Shown: one piece after another, positions 10,616 to 22,200 of the stretch
How positions within the stretch are numbered: the first letter of the stretch is position 1
Layout of the letters: each line of letters begins with the position of its first letter
Assembly: GCA_014841595.1 (NCBI GenBank)
Contig: JACYUE010000006.1
Span: forward strand, 48,745-112,744
Direction: 5' to 3'
Source of the DNA: Oxalobacteraceae sp. CFBP 8761
GTDB taxonomy: Bacteria; Pseudomonadota; Gammaproteobacteria; Burkholderiales; Burkholderiaceae_D
Length of the DNA: 64,000 bases
Position numbers and translations under genes: made by a program
The notes under the pieces: generated by a model
The model's database searches: none
Told to the model about the DNA's origin: nothing
Seen by the model: the letters and a program-made list of their open reading frames with translations, nothing else

Positions 10616-12952
10616 ATGACAGCTCGTTTCAAGCCCCAATCGCTTTCCCTTTCCTTCGCAGTCCTGCTGTTTAGTGCGGCGCCGTTGCAGGCTGCCGAAC
10701 CGGGCTCCCCGGCCGCAGCGGTGAACGTCTTCATCGGGACTGGCGGCGATGGCCACACCTTCCCGGGCGCGAGCCGCCCGTTCGGGATGGTGCAGCTCAG
10801 TCCCGACACCCAGCACCGCCACTTCCGCCAGAGTTATCCATGGGCTGCCGGCTACAACCACGGCGACGGCTCGATCCTCGGCTTCTCGCACACGCACTTC
10901 TCGGGCAGCGGCCACTCGGACCTGGGCGATGTGCTCCTGATGCCCTACAGCAGCGAGACCAAGCTTGAACCGGGGTACCCCGAGCGACCATTTTCGGGCT
11001 ACCGCTCGCGCTTCTCGCACGACCAGGAACAGGCCGAACCCGGCTACTACGCGGTGCGCCTGAAAGACCATGACGTCGATGTCGAGCTGACCGCGAGCGA
11101 GCGTGTCGGCCTGCACCGCTACAAGTTCAAGGCCGGCGAGCCGGCCAAGGTGCTACTCGACCTGCGCACCAGCATCTACAACTACGACGGCAAGAACCTG
11201 TGGTCGCGCCTGCGCATGCGCGACGCCACCACCGTCACCGGCATGCGCGAAACGCGCGGCTGGGCGCCAGGTCGCCAGTTGTATTTCGCGATCCGGTTCT
11301 CGCGCCCGATCGATACGCGCCAGCTGCTCAATCGCGAAGAAGCCGTCGAGTACAAGGGCTTTGCCCAGCCGGGCAAGACGCCGGGCGACCGCGCGCTGGT
11401 CGAGGGCAAGGCGCTGATGGGCGACTTCAGTTTCGGCGTGCCGGCCGATGGCACCCTGCTGGTAAAGGTCGCGCTCTCGCCCGTCAGCGAAGACAATGCG
11501 ATTGCCAACCTGGCCGAGATGCCGGGCTGGGACTTCGACGCCGAACGCCGCCGCGCCGGCAAGGCCTGGGACGAGGCGCTGGGCGCCGTCAAGGTCGAGG
11601 CGCCGGCACCGATGCGCACGCAGTTCTACACGGCGCTGTACCACACGATGCTCGCGCCCTCGCTGTTCATGGACCTCGACGGCAGCTACCGCGGTCCGGA
11701 CAACGCGGTGCACAAGGCCAAGGACTTCCGTTTCCACTCGACGTTCTCGCTGTGGGATACCTACCGCGCGCTGCACCCGCTGCTCACGATCGTCGCACCC
11801 GAACAGCGCAGCGCCGACTTCGTCAACTCGCTGATCGCCTCGCAGCAGCACAGTCCCTACGGCGTGCTGCCGGTGTGGCAGTTCCACGGCCTGGAAACCT
11901 GGACCATGATCGGCTACCACGCGGTGCCCGTGATCGCGGACGCCTACATGAAGGGCATCCGTGGCTTCGACGCCGACAAGGCCCTGGCAGCGATGACCGC
12001 CAGTGCCGAATACGGCCCGTACGGCGGGCTGGAACACTATATGAAGCTGGGCTACGTGCCGATCGACCTGGAAAAGGAAGCAGCCTCCAAGACCGTCGAA
12101 TATGCGTACGACGACTGGACCATCGCGCGCATGGCCGAGAAGATGGGCAAGAAGGATGTCGCCGCCCGCTACTACCGGCGCGCCCAGAACTACCGCAATG
12201 TGTTCGACAAGGACACGGGCTTCATCCGCGCCCGTAAATCCACTGGCGAATTCCGCACCCCGTTCGATCCGGCGCAGTCGAACTTCGGCAGCGACTACAC
12301 CGAGGGCAGCGCGTGGCAGTATTCCTGGTACATGCCGCACGATAATGCAGGCCTGATCGGCTTCCTGGGCGGCGACGCACAGCTCGTGGCCAAGATGGAC
12401 GAGGTCTTCGACGCCAAGGTCGACGAAAACCTGTACGCGCACATGGAAGACATCTCGGGCCTGATCGGCCACTACGCCCACGGCAACGAGCCATCGCACC
12501 ACGTCGCCTACCTGTACAACTACGCCGGCGCGCCGTGGCGCACGCAGGAACGCCTGGCCAATATCATGGCCACGCAGTACAGCGACAAGCCCGATGGCCT
12601 GTCGGGTAACGACGATCTGGGCCAGATGTCGGCCTGGTTCGCGTTCACGGCGCTGGGTTTTTATCCGGTCGCCCCGGGCAGCAACGAGTACGTGATCGGC
12701 CGCCCGTTCCTCGACAAGGCAACGCTGAACCTGCCCAACGGGAAGCGCTTCACCGTGCGCGCCGAGAACCTGTCGGCCACCAATGGCTATGTCGGGCGCG
12801 TGACCCTGAACGGCAAGCCGCTCGCGCGCACCTTCCTGCGCCATCAGGACATCATGGCCGGCGGTGAACTCGTCTTCACGATGCAGGCCACGCCGAACAA
12901 GGATTGGGGCACGGCGAAAGAGGCCCGCCCGTACACGCAGACCGCGTACTGA
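10616..12952 (+). CDS. GH92-family alpha-mannosidase, secreted
   Basis: A 778-residue glycoside hydrolase of family 92. The ATG at 10616 is supported by GGAGA at 10606-10610 and by a signal peptide (residues 1-26, ending PLQA). GH92 features seen: NVFIGTGGDGHTFPGA and the FGMVQLSPDT segment near the mature N-terminus, ILGFSHTHFSGSG near residue 95, the catalytic-region motif GNEPSHHVAYLYN near 623, and GNDDLGQMSAWFAFTALGFY near 662. Family members are calcium-dependent exo-acting alpha-mannosidases that trim N-glycan or fungal mannan side chains. It is the first gene of a three-gene unit with a LacI regulator (11 bp downstream) and a sugar-kinase-like gene. Confidence 0.92.
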   Translation: MTARFKPQSLSLSFAVLLFSAAPLQAAEPGSPAAAVNVFIGTGGDGHTFPGASRPFGMVQLSPDTQHRHFRQSYPWAAGYNHGDGSILGFSHTHFSGSGHSDLGDVLLMPYSSETKLEPGYPERPFSGYRSRFSHDQEQAEPGYYAVRLKDHDVDVELTASERVGLHRYKFKAGEPAKVLLDLRTSIYNYDGKNLWSRLRMRDATTVTGMRETRGWAPGRQLYFAIRFSRPIDTRQLLNREEAVEYKGFAQPGKTPGDRALVEGKALMGDFSFGVPADGTLLVKVALSPVSEDNAIANLAEMPGWDFDAERRRAGKAWDEALGAVKVEAPAPMRTQFYTALYHTMLAPSLFMDLDGSYRGPDNAVHKAKDFRFHSTFSLWDTYRALHPLLTIVAPEQRSADFVNSLIASQQHSPYGVLPVWQFHGLETWTMIGYHAVPVIADAYMKGIRGFDADKALAAMTASAEYGPYGGLEHYMKLGYVPIDLEKEAASKTVEYAYDDWTIARMAEKMGKKDVAARYYRRAQNYRNVFDKDTGFIRARKSTGEFRTPFDPAQSNFGSDYTEGSAWQYSWYMPHDNAGLIGFLGGDAQLVAKMDEVFDAKVDENLYAHMEDISGLIGHYAHGNEPSHHVAYLYNYAGAPWRTQERLANIMATQYSDKPDGLSGNDDLGQMSAWFAFTALGFYPVAPGSNEYVIGRPFLDKATLNLPNGKRFTVRAENLSATNGYVGRVTLNGKPLARTFLRHQDIMAGGELVFTMQATPNKDWGTAKEARPYTQTAY

Positions 12953-12963
12953 CCGGCGCGCAC

Positions 12964-13953
12964 ATGGCCGTGACGATCCGCGACATCGCCCGTGCCACCG
13001 GCTACTCGATCGGCACGGTCTCGCGCGCGCTGAAAAACCAGGAAGGCCTGGCCGACGAGACGCGCACGCGCATCTGCGCCACGGCGCGCGAGCTGGGGTA
13101 CGACGTCGGCAATCTGCGCCAGAGCGAGATTCGCCGCGTCGCCTTTCTGCTGCACCGCCAGCACAACACGCAATCGGCCAGCCCGTTCTACCTGCCGGTA
13201 CTGCACGGCGCCGAGGATGCCTGCCGCAAGCACGGCATCGCGCTCTCGTTCGTCGTGGTCGGTCCGGCCGAGCCGATGCTGGATCTGGTGCGCCTGCACC
13301 AGCCGGACGCGTTGCTGTGCGCCGGCTTTTTTGAGCCGGAACTGGTGGCCGCGCTACGCGACACCGGCAAGCCCCTGGTACTGCTCGACATGCGCCTGCC
13401 TGGCTACCGCTCGGTCAATCCCGACCATGCGCTGGGCGGCTACCTGGCCACGCGCCACCTGCTCGCGCTGGGACGGCGCCGCATTGCCATGCTCACCGGT
13501 CCGCTGTCGCATCACAGCATCAGCGAGCGCTATCGGGGCTTTCGCAAGGCCCTGTTCGAGGCGCGCATGCTGGCCGATCCCGACCTCGAAATCCAGCTGC
13601 CCAGCATCGGCGACACGCACGACAATCTGCATGGGGCGGTCGACACGCTGCTGGCGCGCGAACCGCGGCCCGATGCGCTGTTCTGCTACAACGACAGCGC
13701 CGCGCTGGCGGCCATGCGCCACTGCCTGGCGCGCGGCCTGAAGGTCCCGCACGACATCGCGATCGTCGGCTTCGACGACATCAGCGCCGCCGCGGCCGCG
13801 GTGCCGCCGCTCTCGAGCATCAATATCGACAAGGATCTGCTGGGCCGGATGGGGGTGAACCTGTTGCTGGACAAGACCGCCACGTCCGGCCCCGAACAGA
13901 CACTCACGGTACGGCTGGTGGCCCGCGAGAGCAGCACCGGAGAGGCGCGATGA
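12964..13953 (+). CDS. LacI-family transcriptional regulator
   Basis: A 329-residue LacI-type repressor. The ATG at 12964 opens the canonical helix-turn-helix (MAVTIRDIARATGYSIGTVS), followed by the hinge region and a periplasmic-binding-protein-like effector domain (residues 60-325, with IAIVGFDDISAA near 265). It follows the mannosidase gene by 11 bp and its stop overlaps the kinase start (ATGA). The context suggests that it represses the mannosidase-kinase operon in response to a mannose-containing sugar; the dyad at 10425-10444 is a candidate operator. Confidence 0.9.
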   Translation: MAVTIRDIARATGYSIGTVSRALKNQEGLADETRTRICATARELGYDVGNLRQSEIRRVAFLLHRQHNTQSASPFYLPVLHGAEDACRKHGIALSFVVVGPAEPMLDLVRLHQPDALLCAGFFEPELVAALRDTGKPLVLLDMRLPGYRSVNPDHALGGYLATRHLLALGRRRIAMLTGPLSHHSISERYRGFRKALFEARMLADPDLEIQLPSIGDTHDNLHGAVDTLLAREPRPDALFCYNDSAALAAMRHCLARGLKVPHDIAIVGFDDISAAAAAVPPLSSINIDKDLLGRMGVNLLLDKTATSGPEQTLTVRLVARESSTGEAR

Positions 13954-14846
13954 GCGGGCCAGCGGCTATCCTCTGCGCGGGTGAGGCGCTGGCCGACCTG
14001 CTGCACCAGGACGGCGACACATGGCGCAGCCACGCCGGCGGCTCGACCTGGAACGTGGCGCGGGCATTGGCCGCGCTGGGCGTCGCCAGCGGTTTCGCCG
14101 GCGCCATCAGCCGTTCCATGGCCGGCGATGCACTGTGGCGCGCCAGCGAAGCGGCGGGCCTGGACCTGCGCTACCTGCAGCGGGCCGCCACGCCACCACA
14201 CGACATCACCAGCGGCGACGTTGCAGCGAACCTGCATTTCGATGTGACGATCATGCCGCCGGCTTGGCCGCACGAGGTGAAGTGGCTGCACTTCGGCGGC
14301 ACCAGCATGGCGCGTGGCCCGCTCGACCTCGCGCTGATCGCATTGGCCGAACAGGCGAAAGCACATGGGCTGCGCATCAGTTATGACCCGCACTGGCGCA
14401 ACCTGATGGGCCCAGCCTACGACGCCACGTTGCGCCGCATGACCGAACTGGCCGACGTCATCAAGGTGGCCGACGACGACCTGCGCGCGCTGTTTCGCAG
14501 CCACGACACGCTTGGTTCGCTGGGGCGCCTGCGCGCGCGCAATCCGGCAGCGCTGGTGCTGCTCACGCGCGGCGCCGGCGGTGCGTCGCTGTATCACGGC
14601 GCGCAGACGTGGCATGCGCAGGCGCCCGTCGTCGACGTGGTTGACGTGGTCGATACGCTGGGCGCGGACGATGCGGGGATGGCCGGGCTGATTTATTCGC
14701 TGCAGCAGTGGCCCGATGCAGGCATGGCCGCGCACCTGGCGTTTGCGGTGGCGGCGGGCAGCGCCGCAGGCCGGGTGGCGGGGGCGCACGCGCCCGACCT
14801 CGGCGCCGTCCGGGCGCTGCTAGACGGCGTCGCCGTTACCGGCTGA
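13950..14846 (+). CDS. PfkB-family carbohydrate kinase with altered GAGD motif
   Basis: A 298-residue ribokinase/fructokinase-type protein. The sugar-side motif HAGGSTWNVARALAALG is at about residues 29-45. The C-terminal signature, usually DTxGAGD, reads DTLGADD near residue 235: the last Asp (catalytic base) is kept but the second Gly of the anion hole is Asp. This could reduce or change activity, though such variants exist. As the last gene of the GH92-LacI unit it plausibly phosphorylates the released sugar (fructose or mannose), but specificity cannot be read from sequence. Its start overlaps the LacI stop (ATGA), implying coupled translation. Confidence 0.8.
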   Translation: MSGPAAILCAGEALADLLHQDGDTWRSHAGGSTWNVARALAALGVASGFAGAISRSMAGDALWRASEAAGLDLRYLQRAATPPHDITSGDVAANLHFDVTIMPPAWPHEVKWLHFGGTSMARGPLDLALIALAEQAKAHGLRISYDPHWRNLMGPAYDATLRRMTELADVIKVADDDLRALFRSHDTLGSLGRLRARNPAALVLLTRGAGGASLYHGAQTWHAQAPVVDVVDVVDTLGADDAGMAGLIYSLQQWPDAGMAAHLAFAVAAGSAAGRVAGAHAPDLGAVRALLDGVAVTG

Positions 14847-14864
14847 ACGCGCCCTGCGACGTGA

Positions 14865-16019
14865 TCACGCCGAGGCGGCGCACTGCGCGCTGTCGCCCAC
14901 GAAAGGACGACAGTCGACAGGGATGTCGATCAGGAACGTCGTGCCCAGCTCGGGCGAGCTGTCGACCGACACGCTGCCGCCGTGGCTTTCGCCCACGGCC
15001 TTGACGAACGGCAGACCGATGCCCCAGCCGGTGGCCGAGAACGGCCCCGTTTCGCGGCGCAGGTACTCGAAGATCCGGTTGTGCTGCTCTTCAGGAATCG
15101 CGTTACCTTCGTTGTGAACGCTCAGCATCATGCGCCCGCGCGTCTGGTGCGCCCTGATGCTGACGGTGCCGCCGTCGCCATACTTGATCGCGTTGTTGAC
15201 GAGGTTTTCCAGTGCGCGCCAGAGTGAGGCGCGGCACCAGTGGCCCGTGACCGGCTCGCCGGCCACGTCGACGACGACCTGCGTGCCATGCGGGCCGTGC
15301 CCGTATTGCTCGCCCAGTTCGCGCGTCAGCCCCAGGATGTCAAAGTGCGTCAGGTGCAACGGGATCTTCGCCGCGCCCTGGAACGTCAGGGCGTCGAGCA
15401 GCTCGGCCATCATCTCGTTGAGCCGGTCGGCGTTGGTGCCAATCCGGGCGGCGACGTTTTTCACCTGTGCCCAGTCGGCCGTCATCGACATGAGCTGCGC
15501 GCCATGCGCGACCACCGACAACGGCGTACGCATGTCGTGCGACAGCGCGGCCGCCATCTTGTGCCGCAGATCTTCATGGATCTGCGTGAACGAGCGCACT
15601 GCCTCGCGCATTGCGGCATTGATCGATGCGTCGATGATGCGCCAGTGGTCGTCGTCCAGGACCACCCTGCCCTTGGCCACGACCGCAATCGACTCGCGCA
15701 GGATCTGGTATTCGTGGACCACCTGGTCGGGGCCGAACGGCGTCATGCGGGCGCGCTCGGTCCCGTGGACACTCGCCGAATTGTTGCCGCTCGCAGCCTG
15801 CGTGCGCGGATGGTCCGGACTCAGGGCTTCGGCAATATTGTCGAAAAACGCCGGCAGCGTGTTGGTCAGCACGGGCCGCAGCAGATTCTGTGCGCCGTCG
15901 ACGCGCGCGCGCACTTCCCGTTCCCAGCGGTCCATGACGGCGTCGCGGATGGAAATGAATTGCAACCCGGTGGGCGAAATACCGTGGCGGTCAACATTCT
16001 GGTCAGTGGCTAGTGTCAT
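14865..16019 (-). CDS. Soluble sensor histidine kinase with RsbRD-like N-terminus
   Basis: A 384-residue kinase without membrane segments. The N-terminal ~140 residues resemble the helical RsbRD-type sensing domain. The phosphoacceptor box ALSHDMRTPLSVV is near residue 160, and the ATP-binding domain carries the N box (ALENLVNNAIKYGD) and the G box (GWGIGLPFVKAV). No receiver gene is adjacent, so it is an orphan kinase and its partner is elsewhere. The gene converges on the PfkB-type kinase with an 18-bp gap. No good Shine-Dalgarno sequence precedes the ATG at 16019, so the start is provisional. Confidence 0.85.
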   Translation of the reverse strand: MTLATDQNVDRHGISPTGLQFISIRDAVMDRWEREVRARVDGAQNLLRPVLTNTLPAFFDNIAEALSPDHPRTQAASGNNSASVHGTERARMTPFGPDQVVHEYQILRESIAVVAKGRVVLDDDHWRIIDASINAAMREAVRSFTQIHEDLRHKMAAALSHDMRTPLSVVAHGAQLMSMTADWAQVKNVAARIGTNADRLNEMMAELLDALTFQGAAKIPLHLTHFDILGLTRELGEQYGHGPHGTQVVVDVAGEPVTGHWCRASLWRALENLVNNAIKYGDGGTVSIRAHQTRGRMMLSVHNEGNAIPEEQHNRIFEYLRRETGPFSATGWGIGLPFVKAVGESHGGSVSVDSSPELGTTFLIDIPVDCRPFVGDSAQCAASA

Positions 16020-16204
16020 GCGGTCGTCAGTGTCAGGGCCGTGCGCAGCATGCGCGATCGGTCACGAATAAGGGAAGATCAGCGGCGATCAGGGGCCGTT
16101 CCCGAATTATATAGCGCAAGCCAATTCGCACTGCGCGGCCGGCCACCGCCCCGGCGATTTTCAGCGCCGGCTGTGGCTGGGCCGCCACGCCCAGCGCGCT
16201 GGCC

Positions 16205-19200
16205 CTAGGCGCCGGCCGGCGTCCCCGCGATCCAAAGCTCCACCCGGTGATCGCGCCGGTCATCCTGCAGTTCGAATGTCCAGTCAGGACAAGGCTGGCC
16301 ATCGAGCAGCAGGCCTTCCATCCCGTCGCCCGCGTGCACCGTGATTTCGTAGAACGCGCTGTGATAACGATAGCGCAGGCTGAATCCTTCCCAGCCCGGC
16401 GCCAGGTGCGGCGTCAGGTGCAGGCGCGCGCCGTTGCGCTCCACGCCCAGCAACGCTTCGAGTGCCAGCAGCCAGGTGGCCCCGGCCGAGGCGGTGTGCA
16501 AGCCGCCGATGGCGCGGCCGATGTGTGGCGCGACCGTGCGCACGCCGCCCGCGAGGAAGTATGGCGGCGCGCTGATATCCGCCGTGCGGTCCGGTTCCAG
16601 GGTCGGCGCCAGCGGATCGAGCATGCCGGCCAGTTGCCACGCGCGGCCGGCGTCGCCCAGCCGCGCAAAGCCCGTCGCCGCCAGCGCGACGGCGCCGTGG
16701 TCCTGGCCAGGGCTGGCCACCACGCGCTCGCTCCAGTGCCCGTCGACCGCCGGATCGCACAGCAGCGTGACGCCGTGCGCCTCGTCGACCAGGCGCAGCG
16801 CCGCGGCGCGCAGCGCAGCCGCACCGTGTTCGGCATCGGCCTGCACCGCCCAACCCTGGGTCGACAACTCGACGCGGCAGGCGGCATTGGCGATCGAACC
16901 AAGCGCATTACGACTGTCCAGCCACGTCCAGCGGTACCAGTCGCCGTCCCAGCCATGTTCTTCGCATTGCGCCCGGAGCGCCAGCGCGGCGCCGCGGCAG
17001 GTGGTGGCAAACCCGAAGTCGCCGCGCCGGTCCGCCACGTCGGCGAAGCGTTGCAGCACGGTCGCCATGAAAAAGCCCGTGCGCACGCTTTCGACACGGC
17101 CCGTGGCGTCATCGTCGTGCAGGCGCGCCGCCGCCAGCGGCAGGCCGCGCTGGCCGAAGCGCAGGCAGCCGCGCAGGCCGTGCACGCAGTGCTGGTACAG
17201 GTCGTCCCCGGCGGCCAGCCGCGTGGCGTCGCCGGGATCGGCGCCGAATGGCAGCACGGCCAGCAGCGCGGAGTCGCCCGTGACGGCCAGATAGCGCGTC
17301 AGCACAAAGGGAAGCCACAGGAAATCGTCGACCGCGGGGGCCGGCAGGTTGGACTGCGCCGTGGCGAAGTCGCGCGCCGCCTGCAGCAACGCGTCGCGCA
17401 GCAGCTCGGGCCGGGCATGCACGCTGGCGAGCAGCGACTGCAGGCGCGTGGCGGGACAACGCTCGCCCCACGCCGCGCTGATTGCCTGATACGGCAGCCA
17501 GGTGTTCACGCGCAAGTCGAGCGAAGCGTCGGGCGAGTGCAGTTGAACCGCGCCCAGCGTGCCAGCCCACCAGTTGTGCAGGCGCTCCCACGCGGCAGCG
17601 GCGGCACGCGCGCCACCGTGCAGTTGCACCTCGCGGCTGGCGTCGAGCGTGCCGGGACCGGCCACGCCCAGCACGAACACCAGTTCGCGCTCTTCGCCCG
17701 GCGCGAGCGTGATGGCCGTTTGCAGGGCCGCGCATGGCGTGCGCCCCGCGCCGCTGGCGCCGGACAGGCTGCTGCGACCCAGCGCCGCCGGTTGCGCGAT
17801 GCTGCCCTGGCGGCCAATGAATTCGTCGCGGTCGCAGGTTGCGGCGACGTCCTCGGCGTCGACATGGAAGAACCCTACCTGGTCACGGAAATCGTCACTG
17901 AATGCATTGCGCGCGAACAGCGCGCCGCTGGCCAGGTCAATGCCGGTGACGACCTGCAGGCCAGGCGTGGCGTCGACGCTGTCGAGCTGCCATGCCACGA
18001 ATCCGGTCACGCTCAGGCGGCGCGGCGCATCGCTGTCGTTGCGCAGCCGGAGCACGCTGTATTTGATGGACACATCCGGCGCCACGAAGCAGCGCAGCGC
18101 CGAATGGATACCGTGCGCCCCGTGTTCGAACACGGTGTAGCCGACGCCGTGCCGGGTCAGGTAGGGTTCCGGCGATGGCGCCGGCCACGGCGTGGGCGAC
18201 CAGAAGGCGCCGCTGTCTTCGTCGCGCAGGTAGAACGCTTCGCCATCCTGTGGTGCGACATCGTCGCTGCCAGCGCTCAGGCGCGCACCGCGCGTCCCGC
18301 TCCAGGTAACGGCATGGCCCCGTTCCGAGACCACCGATCCAAAGCCGGGATTGGCCAGCAGGTTGGCCCAGGGCGCCTGTGGCACCGGCACCGAGGCGCT
18401 GCTGCGCACCTCGTATTCACGGCCATCGGGCGTGAAACCGCCGATGCCATTGTCGAACAGGCGCTCGGGCTGCACGGTGGGCAGTGCTTCGGTCATCCAC
18501 GGCGTCGTTGCACCGGCCACCAGCGGCGACGGCAAGGCGGCGCCGGGCCGCGCGGCGCGGCGCAACTGGTCGGCCAGGTCGCCCCGGCCGGACAGCAGCA
18601 GCACGCTTGCGCTCGAGCGCAGCAGGATGCGGTCTTCCTGCGCGACGTCTTCGCGCAGGAACAGGTGCACGCCGCCCGGCGCATCGAAGGTGTCGGGATC
18701 GACCAGGGCCATCGCCAGCGTCATTACCCCCTCGCGCACGGCGCGGCTGTCACACAGGACCAGCAGGTCGACCGCGAAGCCGCGGTTGCGCCAGTAGGTA
18801 TGCGCCTGCAGCACCTGGCGTGCCAGGCCGGTATCCGGACCGTCCGCCAGCTGCAGCAGCAGCACTGGCCGCACGCCATCGATGCCGTAGGCGAGCAGGT
18901 CGGCGCGGCCGCGCACATTGCGCGCGATGACGGCCGGGTCGGCGCGCAGGGCCGGTACCGGCTGCAGCAGGCAGCCGGCCAGGCGGTTGCACAGCTGCGC
19001 ATCGGCTTCGCTCACGTCCATGCGGCGCAGGAAGGCCTGGGCCTGGGTCCAGGCCGCGTCGATCGCGCGGTCCACCGCATGGCCGGCGCTGTAGCGGGCC
19101 GCCAGTTCACGCGCCATCGCCCGGCTGGCGGCAACGCCCAGCACCAGGTCGACGGTGATCTCTTGTTGCGGCGCCAGCGTGACGGTGCGGCGCAAGGCCA

Positions 19201-22200
19201 GCAACGCGTCATCCGGTTCGGCGACGAGTCCCGGCAGCGCGCCGCCTGCGCCAATGGCCTGCGGCGCGCGCAGGTCGTGGCCACGGCCGATGAAGCGCGC
19301 GCGGTCCGTTTCGACTGTCACGGCCGGTGCGATGTCGCGCACTGCCATGCGGTGCATGACGACGGGTGCATCGGCTGCCGTGACGCACAACAGGCTGTCG
19401 TGGGGAGCGTCGAATTCGATCATGATGTGACTGCGGCCACCCGGTTCCAGCGCCGGTCCGGCCAGCGCCACGCTGCTGGTCAGCTCCAGCGTCAGCGGCT
19501 GCAGGCCCTGATTGACAATGCGGATGCGGCGCAGCTCGACGTCGTCGTCCGGCGCCACCACGATGTCGGTGTGCATGGCCAGTCCGTTATCCAGGCAGCG
19601 CACGCTGGCCCGGCCCTCGGAGAACACCGTTTCGCGCTCGCTGTCAGGCAACAGGCCCGGCCAGACCTGGCCGGATGCGACGTCGCGCACATGGCAGATC
19701 AAGCCGGTGTCGCCGATGCCGGTGCGGGTGATCTGCTTGTCATCCCAGCGGCTGGCGCCAGTGCCATCGCTGGCCACGACCAGGTGATAGCGGCCATTGG
19801 ACAGCAGCTGGACTTCGGGGAGCACCGGGGGTTCGCTCCCGATGACGCGGGCATACGGGCGCGCCGTCACGCTCTGGCTGGCGGTCGCCGCGCCGGTGTA
19901 GCGACGTTCGGCGGCCGCGCCGGAGACCGGCACCGGCTCTTGCAGCAAGGGCAGCGCGGCCCGGAATTCGGGATCGCGGCAGAAGCGGCGCTGCATCGGC
20001 TCGCCCAGCAGATGGCGGGCCAGCGCCAGCAGCAGCATCGCCTGATGGCGCGCGGCGTACGCCCGCACGACGACCTGGCGCTCGCCTTGCGGCAAACGGC
20101 CCGGCGCATAGTCGAGCGCTTCATACAATCCGAGTTCGCCCAGCATGCCTTGCGCCGCGAACGCGCGCAGGTTGGTGCTGGCCAGGCCCGGCGTCACGCC
20201 CAGCGCCAGCGCGGCGGCGTACGGCGCCGCCACCAGGTCATCATCGCGCTGGCGCTGCAGCGCGGCGGCGGGCAAGCCGAACTGGCCGGACCGGTAGCGC
20301 GCAGCGGCGTCCACGGCATTGCAACGGGATGGCGAAAAGCCCCACAGCACGTCCCTGCTTTTGGCGTGTGCAGCCTGGGCGCGCACCAGCGCGCGGGCGG
20401 CGGCGTCGAGCAGCGTGTCGCGCCAGACCGGCATCCAGAGTTGCGGCGCCAGCAGATCGGCCATGGCGCCACGGCGCGACAGCAGCAGCGTGCTGCCGCC
20501 AGCCATGCGCTGCGGGCGGCCAAGCGACCACCAGTGCTGCTGCGGCAACTGGTCCTGGGCCACGGCGGCAAAACTGGCCATGCGCGATTCGGATGCCAGC
20601 AAGTCGCAACTGTCGCCGTCCAGGCGCTTGTCGCGCACGTGGTAGCCGGCGGCCAGCTGGCCGGTGGCGGGATCGACCAGCGCGCCGAAGTCCATGCGCG
20701 CGGCGTCGCGCGCCGCAGCGGCCAGCGCGGTCAGCCGTTCGATGCGCTCCTGCGCACAAGCGCGGCCCGCACCTACCAGGGCAGCCAGGCCCGTGCCACC
20801 TGTTGCCGGCGCGTCGAGCTGTGCCAGTTCGCGCAGTGTCGGGATCCGGGTCAGGCCGGCGCCGAGGACATATTCCTGCACGGCGCGCATCCACGGCGCC
20901 AGCGCGTACAGGTCGTCCAGCTGCGCGCTGCAGCCGGCATGCAGACGCTCGACCCAGGCGGGCAGCGCGGGCTCTGCCGCCGCATCCTCGGGCAGACTGG
21001 CCGTCAAGCGCTCGGCATTGGCCAGCGCCAGGCGCAGGCAATCGGCAAGGCCCGGGAGCGTATCGAGTGCGCGGCAGCGTTCGGGCGTCAGCGCGCCATC
21101 CATCTCGTCCAGCGCATCCATGAATGACGCCGGCGCACCCTGTGCGTGCTCGCGCACGACCAGCAGCGTGGCGCGGATGCCGTCCGGCGCAGCGCCGGCG
21201 ATCGGCTGATCCACGAATTCGTCCATGCCGACGGCAAAGGTGCGCAGCGCCAGTACCAGGCTGCCGCTGGCGGCGGTATCGACATGGTGCGGCTCGAGCG
21301 GGGCCAGCGTGGCGCCGTCATACCGGTGCAGCAGATGCCCATTCCACCGTTCGAGCAGCGCCAGCGAGGCGAACGCGCGCTCGCTGCGTTCGAGCATGCC
21401 CCCCAGTGGCAGGAAGCCGAAGTCGCGCGCGCTCAGCGTGGCCAGCAGGCCAAGGCCGATCCCGTCGGGCGAGACCCGCGCATCGACCGCCGGATCGGGA
21501 TGTTCCAGTACGGCGTGCGGCGCCAGCCCATGGCCATCGGCGCCGTGGCGTTCGAAGAAGCCCCAGGTGCGGCGCGCCAGCGCGCGCAAGAATTGGTCCT
21601 GCGCCGGCGCAAGGCGCGCGCTGCGGCGGGTTACCTGGCCCGTCCACCAGGCCAGTACCGGCGACAGGAACCACACCAGCAGCATCGGGGCCGTGGCGAA
21701 CAAGGCGTACGGGTTGGCAAAGCTCACCAGCATGGCAGTGCCCATCGCCAGCAGTGGCGGGAACCACATGGCGCGGCCGCTGATTTCCAGCGAGTGGCCA
21801 GGGACCGCCCCCGCCTGCGTATCGAGCAAGCCGCGCTGCGTCACGTGCCGGCGCCACAGGCCCCGCACGAGGGCATGGGCATCGACCAGCGCTGCATGCG
21901 GCAGGAAGGCGGCCCACAAGGCGCTGCGCGTGAGCGTCAGGCGCGTGCTGCGCACCCAGCCATCCAGGTGCTGGCGCCATGGTGCGTCAAGCGGCCGGTC
22001 TCCCAGCGCCACCAGCATGCCAACCAGCGCCGGCACGAACACGACTGCCAGCACCGCCGCGGTCCAGAACACGGGGGCGGCCAGCAGGCTCCAGCACAAA
22101 ATCAGCAAGGCGAGGGACGCCGGTGCGACGAGACTCGCGCGCAGCTGGTCGAACAGCATCCAGCGCGCAGGCGCGTACTCGAGGTAATCGGGACCGCGGC

